In this document: piece by piece, positions 1 through 12,640 of the stretch
How positions within the stretch are numbered: position 1 is the stretch's first letter
Layout of the letters: each line of letters starts with the position of its first letter
NCBI RefSeq assembly: GCF_003945595.2
Contig: NW_024104425.1
Span: 730,873 to 794,872 of the forward strand
Direction of reading: 5' to 3'
DNA length: 64,000 nucleotides
Source: Pipra filicauda
Taxonomy: Eukaryota > Chordata > Aves > Passeriformes > Pipridae
Translations under genes and position numbers: made by a program
Notes under the pieces: model-generated
What the model saw: only the letters and a program-made list of their open reading frames with translations
The model's database searches: none
What the model was told of the DNA's origin: nothing

Positions 1-1000
1 CTGAATGACAAGCAAAACATTATTCAAATGGTTGTGTTTTGTTTTGTCTTTAAATGAAAAATAACATCATCTAAAAGAAACTATTGCTCAAAAATAGGGC
101 TATATCATACTTTTTATAGGATGCAATTAACCATTTTTACCTTTACTGAGTTTCTTTGTGACCAATACAAATGGAATTGTCACAGAAAGTCACAGTTTTA
201 TTGCAATTGAAAACAAGTAATGAGGCCGAGTTTTAATTTTGCAAAAATCAAGATTATTAATTTTGCTTATCTGAATTTAGCAGACAAAAATCAATATGAC
301 ATGATGTCCCAAAAATATTAGCTTGTGAACCCTAAAAATACATCTCCTTAGACATGTAGTTTGCATTTTATTGTATTGGCATTATTTATTCATTTTTAAC
401 ATTTTTTTTGCCTTATTATCACAAGATTTATTTTAAAGATCAGGATAAATTCTTACATTAGGTATTATTTTTACATATAGTTATAATTCTCACATGCATT
501 TCTTTGCGGCTTCAAATTCACATCAGAACATACTGTGTAATAACAATTGTAGTACTACTACAGTTTGATTTTCTATTTTCTTATGAGTTAAAATAGTTGT
601 AGAGAGAAGTCCTAAGGAAAAAAGAAATCTTTATTTTCCTTTTGAATCAGCAAACAAGGTCACTACATTTTTAAAGAAAAGGCAGATTCTGTGTATCAGC
701 ATACCTGCATTACAATTCTTTTACCTCAGACTTATAAGTTTAAAATTTTACTTTCATATCTGCAATGTTAAAGTAACTCAGCAGTTACTTGTGTAACCCT
801 AGTCTATTTACTGGGGAAGCAGAGTGAAAAACAGAGAAGGCCTTGATGTCACACAAGCATTGTCCAGCCATGGCTAAAACATTACTATGTTCATCAGACA
901 TTCCTTGCTGCAATAGATTCTTGGTAAGTGATTAATAGCATACTAAAAATCTTAGCTAAATGTATAAAGAATTGATTGTTCACATATAATCCTTTAGATA
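1..1000. other. AT-rich unique intergenic DNA
   Basis: This stretch is AT-rich with stops in all frames. I see no repeat, gene or RNA signature that I recognise. Confidence 0.5.
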
Positions 1001-1004
1001 TAAA

Positions 1005-1290
1005 TCGTTGGTCAAGTCTTTGACTAAGTTTGGATCCAGCTGCACCTGAACTCCCTCTGATAAGGAGTTTAGAGCAAAAGGGGGTCCTCTCTGAACTTTA
1101 TGTCCTAACAGGAGGGTCTCTCTGGCAATTTTGTCTGAAACTGTCCTCTATGCAGTAAATAATCAAGTGTACCTTGGCACTGAATCTTGTTAAATCACTG
1201 TCTCATTTCCTATCAAACTTGATTAGACTGGTTTATATCAATAAATATATTGCTACTTCTCTCTTATGAGTGAATTGTGTCACTCAAAGA
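1005..1290 (+). repeat. Possible ERV LTR 3' part (R-U5-like), unclassified
   Basis: This segment is less AT-rich than its surroundings. It ends with an AATAAA (about 1241-1246) followed by a T/C-rich stretch and GTGTCACTCA. A polyadenylation signal some 40 bp before the end of a moderately GC-rich unit is the layout of an LTR R-U5 region. I cannot define a 5' boundary beginning with TG or a target-site duplication, and the family is not recognised with certainty. It could equally be unique sequence with a chance AATAAA. Confidence 0.22.
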
Positions 1291-1916
1291 GTGACAGCCA
1301 GTTTTGAACAATGTAATTTTTATTTGCTAAAAGGAATTCTAGATTTTGTAACTGACCTGCCAAAGATTTTATTTTCACCAGTCATTATCAAACTTCTCAC
1401 AAATCAGACTATGTCAGAGTGGGAGATCACTGTGTGTTCCTTCATGTCATCAATCACTAACGTGAGGAGTGACAGTGATATTTTCTCAGGACAAAATTGT
1501 GCTCAAACCACTGTAACAATTTCTAAAAAGCTTGAGATGCTGTCAAATATGTTTCTAGGTGTTGAAAGTTACAGGATGACCTCAAGGTTTACTTCTTGTA
1601 TGTTCTTAATCATGAGTCTCCATGTAAGAAAAGAAGTCAGTTGAAAGTCATAAAAAGGTAAATTAAGTCATAAGTTATAAAAAGAAATAAAGATTGTAAA
1701 GAAGGTTTGAAGTTAGGTAAGAAGGAAGTTAGACCAGAATGGGTTCATGATGCAGGGGAATGGAGGGGTGAGAAGGGCAAAGAGAGAGCATAGGTTGGTT
1801 GGAAAGCTCCATCAGAGAAAATGTGCTTAATCAATGGCAAACAGAGGAAAGGTGTAATCTTCCTAATAAGTACTTTTATGCAATATGTATAGTGGAAGAC
1901 AAGATTCTAATAGAAA
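1291..1916. other. AT-rich intergenic DNA, no gene recognised
   Basis: An open frame runs over 1270-1644 (124 codons), but its predicted protein has no recognisable domain and codon use follows the AT-rich background. I regard it as a chance ORF. The rest of the stretch shows purine-rich low complexity near 1660-1800 and nothing else. Confidence 0.4.
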
Positions 1917-1923
1917 TATAATT

Positions 1924-1969
1924 TCTATTATTTGTATTATTTGTATTATTTCTATTATTCATATAATAG
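1924..1969 (+). repeat. Short tandem repeat, 9-bp TATTATTTG-type unit
   Basis: About five imperfect copies of a TATTATTTG-like 9-mer lie in tandem, ending in ATATAATAG. It directly abuts the GC-rich patch at 1980. Confidence 0.7.
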
Positions 1970-1977
1970 AAAGCTGC

Positions 1978-2215
1978 ATAGTGGGGGGCTGGGGGGCCGT
2001 GGCCCCTTGGCAGAGCTCCTGCCCCTTCTCCCCTCGTGGCCTAAAACATGGCCACTTCTTCTCCAACTACCTCATCATCCTTCTTTTCCAGTCTGGTGCA
2101 ATATGTTTAAATTTTGCAGGAGCGTTAATTGGGTCAACACCAAGAGAGACACCACCCCCTTGGGGGGTTACCATTTTTTTAACTCCGGGGGGAAAAAACC
2201 ACTTTTTTTCCCACT
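1978..2215. other. Anomalous GC-rich, G/C-run-containing patch
   Basis: Within strongly AT-rich DNA this patch contains runs of six G, the palindrome-like GGGGCC/GGCCCC elements around 1990-2008, a CCCCC-TT-GGGGG hairpin-like motif near 2155-2167 and a further G run near 2186. Overlapping plus-strand frames of 95 and 126 codons cross it, but neither translates to a recognisable protein. The abrupt compositional edges suggest an inserted element, such as an unrecognised LTR or a processed transcript remnant. I could not classify it. Confidence 0.35.
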
Positions 2216-2224
2216 ATAATAGGA

Positions 2225-4420
2225 AAAATTTACAATCTTTTTTTTTTAACCAAAGTCTGTTCTAAGGATCATGAATAACATATATGACTGGAATACAACA
2301 CTGACTCCACTTTTCTGAACCTGAAATCAAGAGGCTTATTCTTTATGCACATCTAGAAAGCTTCCACATTAAAGTAGTTTTGGTAGAACTTTTTTGATTA
2401 CTAGTTTTAGAGGGTTACTTGAGAACAGCTTAAGAAAGTTCATATCAGTATTAAGTGACAGAGGGGCACTGAGGAAGCTCTTTCAGTAAATTATGCCGGA
2501 TTTCCTTTTCCCTTGCTAAAATGATAATCTTAGTCCTAACCTTCACTCTTACAGACTAGAATTATTTCTTTTTAGCATGGTTGAGATATTCCAGAAATTG
2601 TCTCACCAAGGCTGTGCAAATGGCGAAGGCACTCCTCCAATTCCTTACCTTACACATCTTGAAATGTCTGGTTTAATGCTCTGTTCATTCTGTATCATAT
2701 CTTTTTCTGTGTAGAGGAAATACTGGCACCACTTATTAAGGAGAAAGATAATTCGAAATTAAAAAGATGACCTGGTAAGTAGATATGGCTTCTGAAATAC
2801 CGCTTGCTAAAATATTTACATGCTAGTGAATCAGTATTTCCTTGCAGAAAAATGTCACACTACTGTGAATTAATTTGCTTTTTCTCCTCAGCCTCTCTGT
2901 GATAAAAACCCAAGATGTTTCACAGAAAGTTTTCACAAGAGTGGTTGGCATTCCTCCTTTCAGTTTTTTCAACCAGAGTCCTTGCATGGTGAATAATTGA
3001 TTCTTAGTGCAGTCATAAATCCTCTTAAATTCAGTGAAAACTTTGCTTTAATATAAGAAATCCTATAATGCACTACCACACTTGGAGAAATCTGGCTAAA
3101 AAACATACCTTATACCCAACAAACTATACACCCAAATAATATATTTTTGCCTTTAATATATTACTTAGGGCCTACTTATTCTGTAAAATGGGGATGATAC
3201 AATTTATGCTAATAAATGAAGCACTTGAACTATAGGGAAGAATGTTCCAAGAGAAGCAGAGTAAAGTGACTACTTCTGTGTATATGCTAGCGTCTCTTGC
3301 TGAGGCACCAAATTTCCCTAAAGTTTTAGAGGCTAAGTAAAATAGTTCTCCTCAATTAAGTGTTCATGTTCCTTATAACACTGGTAGAAGGAACTTGACT
3401 GAACAGAACAGTTGAGAGAGAAATAGACTAATCCCAGTTTTTGATTTTCTGCCTCATTTTTTAGTTGTTTTGTTGGTTGTTCTTTTTTTTTTCTTTTTAA
3501 AGTATTATGTGGCTTTTTGTGGTATGCAGTATCCCAGTATACAAAACATATAACAAATACAATACATACAACAAATACAATAACATATATTAAAAAAAAG
3601 TGGCTCTGTTTTCCATTTTATTATTTAGTTTTATTACAGAGGCACAGCTGGGTTTTGAATGACTAAAATTGCAAAGGATTTTAATATAATGCATTGCTCT
3701 GTACAATAATTTAATTTACCAAACATGACTTATTTTTTTATTTAGCTTTTCTGTAAAGAACATCTTCTTAATAGAGCAGTAAAACCAAATTATATTGCAT
3801 TATCATTCATAACCATACTTTCTTTTCATGCCTAATTAAATATGAAGTGTCACTAGAATAATGTGAAAAGCTTATTTCTTACTACTTATAAACTTTCTCT
3901 CTTTCAGTTATTATCAAAATATTGTTATTAGTTTTATTTTTTCAAGGAGATGACAATATAAATTTTTGAACATAATCTGTTTATTAATTATTTTTTTCTT
4001 GCACCTGTTTGCAAAACTGGATCAAACTTTTTCAGCTTGGAGACTGGTTTCTCTCAACTCTTTAAGCATTCCTGTTTCTTTTTCTCTTTAAATATTTTCT
4101 TTAATATTTTCTTTAATTGCAAATGTACAGCACAGAAAAAAGCCCAGATGGAATTAAAGCTCTGTGTGTGTGTTTGTTCAGAGATTTCATCCTACTGGGA
4201 ACAGAGAGAAATGGTAAGGTAGATTGCTAACAGAAGGGTTGAAATGGATGTATTCAAACTTTTAAGAAGGTACAGAAAGAGAAGATGAAGAGTTGTTACA
4301 TTCCACGCACGGGTACAGCTTCAATGCATTTTTCCTTTCCAAAGGGTGCTAAGTAATTAAGAATAAGCACTTATAGCTACCTATCTTGTTTTGAAATTAC
4401 TTAAGTTTCAAAGTAGTAAT
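2225..4420. other. AT-rich intergenic DNA
   Basis: No gene or classifiable repeat is seen. Short low-complexity tracts occur, including a T-rich run near 3482-3500 and an ACAAATACAATA-type AT/C repeat around 3541-3595. A 61-codon frame at 4037-4222 has no recognisable domain. Confidence 0.5.
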
Positions 4421-4424
4421 TTAG

Positions 4425-4655
4425 ATGAGAAATTAGGAAAAAATTAGGAAAAAATTCTTTATTGTGAGGGTAGTGAGGTATTGGAACAGGTTGCCCAGAG
4501 AACTTGATGTCCCATCCTTGGAAGTGTTTGAGGCCAGGTTGGATGGGGCTTTGAGCAACCTGGTCTAGTGGAATGTGTCCCTGGCCATGGAAGAAGGTTG
4601 GAATTAGATGATCTTTAGGTCCCTTTCAACACAAAGCATTCTATGATTCTATTGG
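4425..4655 (+). mobile_element. CR1 LINE fragment, 3' end
   Basis: This is the 3'-terminal part of a CR1 non-LTR retrotransposon in sense orientation. Recognisable CR1 3'-UTR blocks are present in order: the AAAAATTCTTTATTGTGAGGG block near 4448, the GGAACAGGTTGCCCAGAGAA block, the CCATCCTTGGAAG and GGTTGGATGGGGCTTTGAGC blocks, GGTTGGAATTAGATGATC near 4600, and the terminal CATTCTATGATTCTAT repeat. CR1 copies are typically truncated at the 5' end by incomplete reverse transcription, and this copy keeps only about 230 bp. No ORF2 sequence remains, so it cannot move on its own. Confidence 0.93.
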
Positions 4656-5920
4656 GGGTGTCTGCATGGCCCACCCATGGCAAATAACCTGGATGACAAC
4701 AGCTGAAAAGAATGGGTTTAAATTTTAGGTCTGAACATTGAATACACAAAAATGTCTGAAGGGTGTTTGCCCAAAACCAGACAGGTTACAGAGGAAGATG
4801 ACCACTGGCTGGTTTCAATAGTAACAACCTGGAGAAAAGTAGGCTAATGTAGGGAACTTACATTCATAACATGACATAGAATAAAATAAGCACATTTTGC
4901 AGGATATTAAACCCAAGAAACTTAAATTTTCTTTACTCCATACATTTTTATTGTAATAACAATTTATCAACAAATGTAAAAATTTGCTTCTGAACAAACC
5001 ACTTGAAACAGTCTTGTAAGTATGGCTTTCTTAAGCAAGTATTAACATTTCATTGTATGTCCTTTCATCAGAAGTTCTGTCAGACCTAGTAATCCAAACA
5101 AAATTTTTTACTCAAACCTATTAAGTTTTCAGACTAATGCAATGTATTTTACAATTACTTTTAGGTCACTTACAGTGAGAGTCATGGACATGAAGTCACT
5201 TTGAAAAAATTGCTATCAAATAACAGCTGGATTGCTTCAATAGAGGGAGAGAGAACTCCGTTTTGATGCTCTTCACATCTTGCAGTGTCTTAAAAGTAAA
5301 CACCTGTTCACTTTCAGCTACTGTGAATGGATAAAGTCCCATAACTCATTCTTCACGAACAGTAACACAGAACATCTATCAGATGGTAATGACTTCCCGT
5401 CACAACTAACATGGAATTAATTTAAACCAGAAATCTAGTAGTAAAATCAAGTACATTGACAATCAGGAAGCTGATTAAACTAGACTAAGGTCATAGAAGA
5501 AGATGGTGGCAGATTCAAGAACAGAAGCTCATTTAGAAATTAGACTGCATTGATTAACACTGAAAAAAAGGATCAAATACCAGTAAATATCTTGTTTTTA
5601 AACAGAAAAAAGTCACGATTTTGCAGTTCAGTGTCCTTAATTTGGTGAAGTTAGGAACAATATATTAATGTTTTATTAAGGAGTGACATAAATTTTTTAG
5701 GAAACGAGACAACTTTTTTTTTTTTTTTTTCCTGGTCATAATTGTACAGGTTATGCTCATTTTCTGACAGAAAATACAAACAAAGAGAAATCAGAGTAGA
5801 GATAACTTCCCATCACTCCGCATAGTATCTTCTATCTTGAGAAATGAGTAAAAGTGCTTTAATGGTGTGAATTATAGGATATTATGTTAGATATTAGGTC
5901 TGTAAAATAAGGAGGCCTCT
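4656..5920. other. AT-rich intergenic DNA with a poly-T run
   Basis: No gene or classifiable repeat is seen. A poly-T run of about 16 bases lies at 5714-5730. A 60-codon minus-strand frame at 4815-4997 has no recognisable domain. Confidence 0.5.
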
Positions 5921-5924
5921 TCAG

Positions 5925-6430
5925 TTGATGAAGCAGTCTGTAACCCTCCTACTAATGCTGTATCCATATCCACAGGCAGACCTGCCTGGTAGCCCACCCA
6001 CACCATGCCCCTGAAGCCTGTGACTGGCTACACAGCACAACTCACTCTGGCCTGGAAGGCACTGATGGGATATCCTGCCTGGGAGGGAAAACCAAACTGT
6101 ATAAATACAGGAGACTCCATGTGAGTCCTCCCTCTCTCTCTTTTCTCCTGCTGCCTGCACCATGTGAATCATCGAATCTTGTCAGTAACCATTTTTCCTT
6201 TCCTCTCTCTCCTTCTCCTTCTTCTCTCTTTCTTTACCCTTTTAGCCTGTTTTCCTCCTTTAGTCTTTTCCTTCTCTTGTAGGTAACTTAAAACTAATGA
6301 ATTGGGTTTTACTAAAGCTGGTATATTGATTCTGGGGAATGGGTCATTGTGCTGAATGTTTTAGTGATATATTTTTTCTTGGTTGTATTTTACTCCTGTA
6401 AAACCTTTTGCCAAAATACCTTATTTTTCT
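5925..6430 (+). repeat. LTR-like dispersed repeat with TATA box, copy C
   Basis: A GC-richer first half (about 5935-6120) contains GTATAAATACAGG, a TATA box at about 6100. It is followed by a long pyrimidine-rich tract (6126-6280) and then an AT-rich end containing AACTTAAAACTAATGAATTGG. The same order of blocks occurs on the minus strand at 60237-60840. Shared anchors include CTACA(CA)GCAC..CTCACTCTGGCCTGGA, ACTTAAAACT.ATG and a terminal TAAAAC.TTTTGC. Two diverged copies therefore belong to one dispersed family. The TATA plus pyrimidine tract layout suggests an ERV LTR. No terminal TG..CA pair or target duplication could be fixed. Confidence 0.5.
6099..6108 (+). promoter_or_regulatory. TATA-box-like element in LTR-like repeat
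   Basis: TATAAATACA lies at the junction between the GC-rich half and the pyrimidine-rich half of the LTR-like repeat, where the core promoter of an LTR would be expected. The role is inferred from sequence and position only. Confidence 0.35.
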
Positions 6431-9400
6431 CATTAAATTAAAAGAATTTCTCTTAGAGAAGGGTGTGTGACTCTTCCTCCAGATGTGAATTCGAGATTAT
6501 AATGAACCAAAAGGCTTTTAAAAATTCTTAAATAAAATGTAACCACTCTGGGCAGCTTATGGTTTAAAATCTGGAATATAACAGGAAGTAAATCCAAATA
6601 TTTCTGAACTAAGTAAGTATCACTACTCAGAAAAAATAATGAAATAAAGGGCAAGAGACTCATTTGGGTAACTAAGAAAGTAATAGAAGCTCTCAGGAGG
6701 GGATAAAACTAACATTAAATGACATAAAATATCAAGAACACTAAGAAGATTATGAAGTAAAACCAAGCAGTTTATGAAAGCAAAAAGTGGCATGAGAGGA
6801 TTGCCTAAGAAAAGAAACAAATAATAAAAAATTTTTTGTAGATAATGTTTTCAACAGGGAAATACAGTCAGTATGCAAATCTTGGGAATCCTAATCATGA
6901 TGCCTGGAGAGACCTCAGAATCCTTTCCGATACAGACACTCGTCCTCAGAGGAGTCCATTCTTTCATAGAGAACTCTTTTGTACTTTTAATTCGACTTTC
7001 TTTTCCCAATGTAGTAAATATCTCTTGGAATTCTTATTTCTCATTTTAGTCTTCATAGACTAGTACATTAAAATATCTTCAATGCACAGGGAAATTAATA
7101 AACAGGAACAAGTCATGTTATCTCCCCTTAAAATAAAAATACAATTAAACAGAACTCGAGTGTCTAGAGCATCCTTCCATAATGGATTTCTGATGAAGAT
7201 GACAGTACATTTTCAAGAGTTCAGAGGCAAAAAATTGGTAATGTAATCATGACAATAAATATAAAATTGAGAACATAAGTATGAGATTCCTCCTATGATC
7301 ACAATAAGAGCTACAACAAAAAACCAAGAGTTGTGATCATAATCAAAATGTAGATGTGTTAATTTTGCTAGATGAATAATGATGATATTTTATATTTTTG
7401 TCCACTTATATTGAAGGCATATAATTTCTTATTTGCTTTATTATTTTGACTTAAATTTAGAAAATTAAAATATTATCTTGCTCACATATATTTGTAAAAT
7501 ATATTTACATATATTTGTAAAAATAGTATCAGATTCCTGCCCAATCCAAAAGCTGTAGTAAAAATGATTGGCTGTGTAAGAGAAAGAAAAGCAAAAGTAA
7601 ATCACATATAAATATTTATACTGACACTTGTTATCTCGATGTTATTAGTATTGCAAGTATTTCTTGACCTTATGAATCAGTGGGGTTGACACAGAGGCAT
7701 GAAGCAGCTTCAGGGACCAGTTTAGGAAAGTTATTTCATGAAAAAGGGAAGTACTTTTAGAAAATGTTATGATGATTGTAGCTGATGAAAACAGGAATGG
7801 GCAAGTGAACAGTCAAATATGGCTTTGTTGGCATAACAATGTTGGAATAGTGTAATGTAAAAGTTATGAAGGACCTTTACATTAGGAGCACTTTAATTAA
7901 ACTTTAAACTTGAAGTAAGGTGACTTTGTCAGAATGAGCTCATTAACATAGTTGTTTTGCTGCAGAGTGTGAGCATGTGTGCACATGCAGGAGTATATTT
8001 GTTTTGGTTAACAATTTCCTTTGGCATGGTACAAAGGTATAATGCAGTAGAAAAAGGTGTCACAAGGTTCCTTGAAGAACTTGGATTTTATAGCCATCGT
8101 TCCAGTTTGCAAGAACTTACCAGTATATACATATGATCAGTTGAAGTGGATTTCACAACTAAAATCAAAGGAAATTCTACTAGCAAGACTGGGAACATAG
8201 CAGTCAGGATGAAGGAAAAAGTATATTTTATACCTTTATTACTATCTTGGAATTCCAGTTGTTTAAAAATGCTGGTTATTAGTCCTAAATCTGAGGACTA
8301 ATTCCTCCCCTGCAACCTATTGTAAATATTATTTTATCCGTTAGTGTACTGTCACTACCTTTTATAGTTTCTCTCAGTCTGTGGTGTATAAGATATCTGT
8401 AAAAATTGTGCTAATTCATTCAATAGCAAGAGAATCTATTATTAGAAAAAAATTGGATTTTTAACTGCAGTATCTTGCCACAAAATTATGATTAGGTAGA
8501 ATGGAAATAATTTTGTTGTGAAATTGTGAAATATTATGATTTTATAAGGCTAGAGCGTGGCATTAGATGTACAGACAGGTATGACACATCACATATCATC
8601 AGCCTTGCAGACACTCTTTCACAGAGGTGGAAAACATATTTAAGTGATCATTAAGACTGAAACCAGCTAATGTCTGTTAAGATGTGAGTTAACATGTGCC
8701 TGTGCACTATTTTACCATTCTTTAGAAAGAATCTTAGATTAGATATGCAGGAGTTGTTTTTTTCCATAATTCAGGCTTCTCCCTTATCTTTTGAAAAAAA
8801 TTAATTCTGTTATGTTCCTAAGTTGTAAGAGTATGTATGGTATACATATCTCACCATGTCCTGTTTGGATTTTTTTTTTTTTCATTCTTGGCATGTATTA
8901 TATTGAAGGTAAATTGAAAATACTTTTAATGAAGCTTGAAAAACAAAGTCCACTTGTTCTGGATCCTGTGATCTTCCTGAATTATGTGATTTTTGGTATT
9001 TATACTGCTCCTTCACTTTCTTCTTGTTCCCCAACCTACCTCCTCTCTTTCCTCCCCTGTGCTCTTTCCTGATGATGTTCTACTTGTGGACCTGCAAGAA
9101 TGTATGAGACAAGTCTTGCCTTAGAAGTATTAAGATGCAATGTGCAAAATGAAGCTAGTATTCTTGGAGCATAAGTTTTTTTGTGCAAAGGGGTTCCATC
9201 TACCACCATGATATATATGATTAGAAACCCCTTTGTGTCAGTGTGATTTAATCCTTTTCAGAAATATAACACCTGTATCTCTATCTCTTTCACACGGGTG
9301 ATATAAAGCAGATAAAATGACAATTAAAACTGAGTCATGAGTTGAATTTTTGTTCTTTTTCAGTTATTTCAACTTTTAGTACTAAGTACCTCTAAAACAC

Positions 9401-12400
9401 TACTAGAAGGCATTATTGTAGGATTTTTTTTTTTAATATATATAATAATGTTACCCCTTTCTAAATAAGTACAGCCCGATTTCTTACATTTCATTAACTG
9501 GAGTTTTCCCATACTGTTTTGACCCACATGCATTAACATAAAATTGACTTTCCAGAAAAAAAAATACAGTAACAAGGCAGTTCAACAGATAACTACCATT
9601 AACAGAATACCTAATGCTTTACTGGATTAATTACTCATTCTAAAATTCTGTACAATGTTCCTCCTATGGCCTCTGCACAATTAAGCACTTTGAGAACCCT
9701 TGCAAGATGAGAAACACTAACTGGAACGATAAAACCCTCTCAAACTCACAGTGTAGATCTTCATGGCTCAGGACTTGCATGTCTCTTCTACATGTTGAGT
9801 GGTATTAGGGAAGGAATTTGCTGTTTAATTTATTTAGGCAAAATTGCAATTTATGTCAGAGAAAGATAAAATTTAATGTTGATAAGAACGTGTATGCATA
9901 CATGAATATCCATATCTATATGCATATATAGACATCTGTATAAAGATCTAAAGAACGTATTTTGTATCCAAAATTTTTCCATGTGTCTGGGAGGAAAATT
10001 AAAAAATTGCATAAGTCTAAAGTCTTAAACTAATTTGTTCCAGTGATTTTTCCAGTAAAAGTAAGATAGAATTATTTGATTTTTATCATGCAATATGATC
10101 TTTAAATGAGGACGATATATGGCAATCAAGTTAACTACTTTAGAGGATGGTCTGGAAAGATGTTCCAAAAAGAAAATGCAATAATAGATATCTGCTTTTT
10201 TTTTTTTAAGAAAATATCTTTTTGACTGTTTTGTGGTTTAAATACCACATGAAATAGCTTGCTACAGTTAAATTGGAGAAGGAAAGCATTTGGAGTAAAA
10301 ATAAATAAAACCAAAAATAAATAAAAGACACAATCTGTACTTTTTTGATGTCTAGTGTTATATTTTAGAGATACATTTTTCTAATAGAAAATCTACTATG
10401 CTTAACAATTAATATAAATATATATTATATAAGATAAGAGGTATCATAAGCTAAATTTTATTTGGCAAAACTTTCACTAGTATTCTGAGATGGTACAACT
10501 CTGTATTGATTTAATTCACTTCTGATGTTAGTAGCATTATGCATGACAATAAGATTAATATGATCTGACCTCTGTAAGATGGAAGACTAGGAGAAACTTA
10601 ATTCAGAGGGAATACTGGAAGAGGTCATTATAAATATCACTCATTATTTTCCTTCTAGTCTTCATAGAGGCTGTAGGAAAAAAAATGAACTTTTATTTAC
10701 AGGATCAAAATCTGCAGATATATAAGCAGCATCATTGCTCTATTTTCTGCTGCAGCAGCAAATTTAGCCATATATCCTCCACCAGTGCCTCATTATTTCT
10801 TATTTTTGAAGGAAAAAACATATAACACACCCTAATTCAGTCCTTAGCAGAGATGACTAACGCTGGACCCTGAACAAGACTCAGGTGTTGTTCATAAATT
10901 GGATATGGGGATGCTGTTGCTTTGGATTAGGAAGTGAATAATTTATAATAACTAATTTGAGACATGCTGACAGCCAATTTCAATATTGTTGGATTTGTTT
11001 TTCTAAAGTAATTTACAAATCATATTCATCTTCTGTTGCTGGTTTGGAAATGGTTGATTAAAATTTTTCAATATTTGAATTTTGAGTTCAGTTGGTTATT
11101 TATTATTAAATAGATTGGCAGCACAGTATTTCTGAGCCCTCACAGAAAGGCGTAAATAGTTTGGAAGCAAAAGTGAAGGAAGGCAGTGCTGAGGCTGTGA
11201 AAGGTTTAAGATTTTTAAGAAAACCATTACAGAGATGAGAATTCAGAAAAAGACCCAGGTGAAAAGTATAATGCTTTTCTATTGCTGCTCTTTCCTTATT
11301 AAAATCTCTCTTAGATTCACTGTTCCCGTGATAGACACAAAACTAGATTTTTATATTTACAAAATACAAAACCTGCAGCCTTTAGTTTATATTATCTGCA
11401 TTTTCTGCATCCACTAATTATTTTTCAAGCTCTTTGGAAAAGATTTTTTTGTGTCTTTTGCAAGATGATCAGAAATAGAAATAAAATATTTGACATACAC
11501 AGTACAGTATTAAAGATTTCCTTCCAATTATAATCAGACTATATAAAGCGGAAGGTACCAGTGGACTACAGTTTGCTTAAATACTCCTAGTTTTTAACTG
11601 TTCTTGCCAGTGTAGTTAATGGTTGAAAACTAGTGACAAGTTGCCATCAAGGAGATAGGTAGGTATCTAAAACAAGATTTCACAACCCTGCTGGCTGCCT
11701 CAGTCAAAGAGCAGAAAATTAAAAGGAGAAGATAGGGCATATGTTCCACCCTTACTCATTCCCTAGCATCTAAATCTAGGCCAGCTGGAGATTTCTTCCT
11801 TTACTCAGCTGTAAGACATCTCAACTGTAAGTCACATAAAATGAGTATACAAGCTTAAGTTTTTAATGTCCCACATAGGTTTTAATTGAAGAGAATTCGA
11901 CAAATGAATAAAAATGTAATCAAGTATGTGGCCCTGTCCTCAACTGACTTTGTATGAGACTCAGTCAAGGCATGGTCTTAGAAGGCAGGCTGTAGGCAGT
12001 GTACTGAAAGTGAAATATCTGTTAGAGGTACCTTGAACAAAGGCTTTTAATAGTGTAAGGGTGGGTGGGAGACTGGATCCACCTCCTTTATAACAAAAGA
12101 TAGAAAGAGGGGAAAGCCCAGACATATAGTTTTCATTCTTGTACTAATTTTTAGAAAGACTATTGAACCACATAGCACTACTGGTGAGACTAGAATCACC
12201 TCAACAAAACTGCAAAAGGAAATTCAGGACTGTCAGAAACTTAGGTGGCTAAAACAATAAAGCAACTACAGCAAAAAACTGGAAAGTCACTGCATATTCA
12301 AGCACTTCTGAGCATTTTGGTATCATGTACATTTAAGCCCTTCTTTCAATTAGCTTTGAAGTACTATTTTTAGTTAGGAAACTATATAATGGCCTAGAAT

Positions 12401-12460
12401 GACAGTATATAGCACATATAGCTATTCTGTGAAATGCTTGTCTCTTCCTCTTATTTTCTT
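6431..12460. other. AT-rich intergenic DNA
   Basis: No gene or classifiable transposable element is recognised over this 6-kb stretch. Short ORFs (all 93 codons or fewer, for example 8791-9072) lack recognisable domains and match the AT-rich background. Homopolymer T runs occur at about 8870-8882 and 10195-10208. A perfect 10-bp inverted repeat with a 30-nt spacer lies at 9186-9235. Confidence 0.5.
9186..9235. repeat. Inverted repeat, 10-bp arms, 30-nt loop
   Basis: CAAAGGGGTT at 9186-9195 is repeated as its exact reverse complement AACCCCTTTG at 9226-9235. The G/C-rich arms stand out from the AT-rich surroundings. The function is unknown, and chance is possible in a window this long. Confidence 0.5.
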
Positions 12461-12462
12461 CT

Positions 12463-12640
12463 CAAAGCAGTGGAACAGGATTCCCAGGAAAGTGGTTGAG
12501 TCACCATCACTAGGGATATAAGATGTGTAGATGTGAACCACAGCAACATGGTTTAGCAGTGGACTTGGCAGTGGTGGGTTAGTGATTAGACTCAGTCTTA
12601 AAGATCTTTTCCAACCTAAACAATTCTATGATGCTTTTCT
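12463..12640 (+). mobile_element. CR1 LINE fragment, 3' end, diverged
   Basis: This is a sense-strand CR1 3'-terminal fragment. The order of blocks matches CR1: GTGGAACAGGATTCCCAGGAAAG, GTTGAGTCACCATC, GTGGACTTGGCAGTG, AGATCTTTTCCAACC and the terminal AACAATTCTATGAT. Several positions differ from typical copies, so it is an older insertion than the 46.3-kb CR1. Only about 180 bp remain and no coding part is left. Confidence 0.88.

Noticed and set aside
1270..1644. 124-codon ORF, plus strand
   Set aside because: No recognised domain, background codon composition and no nearby promoter or poly-A signal beyond chance AATAAA sites.
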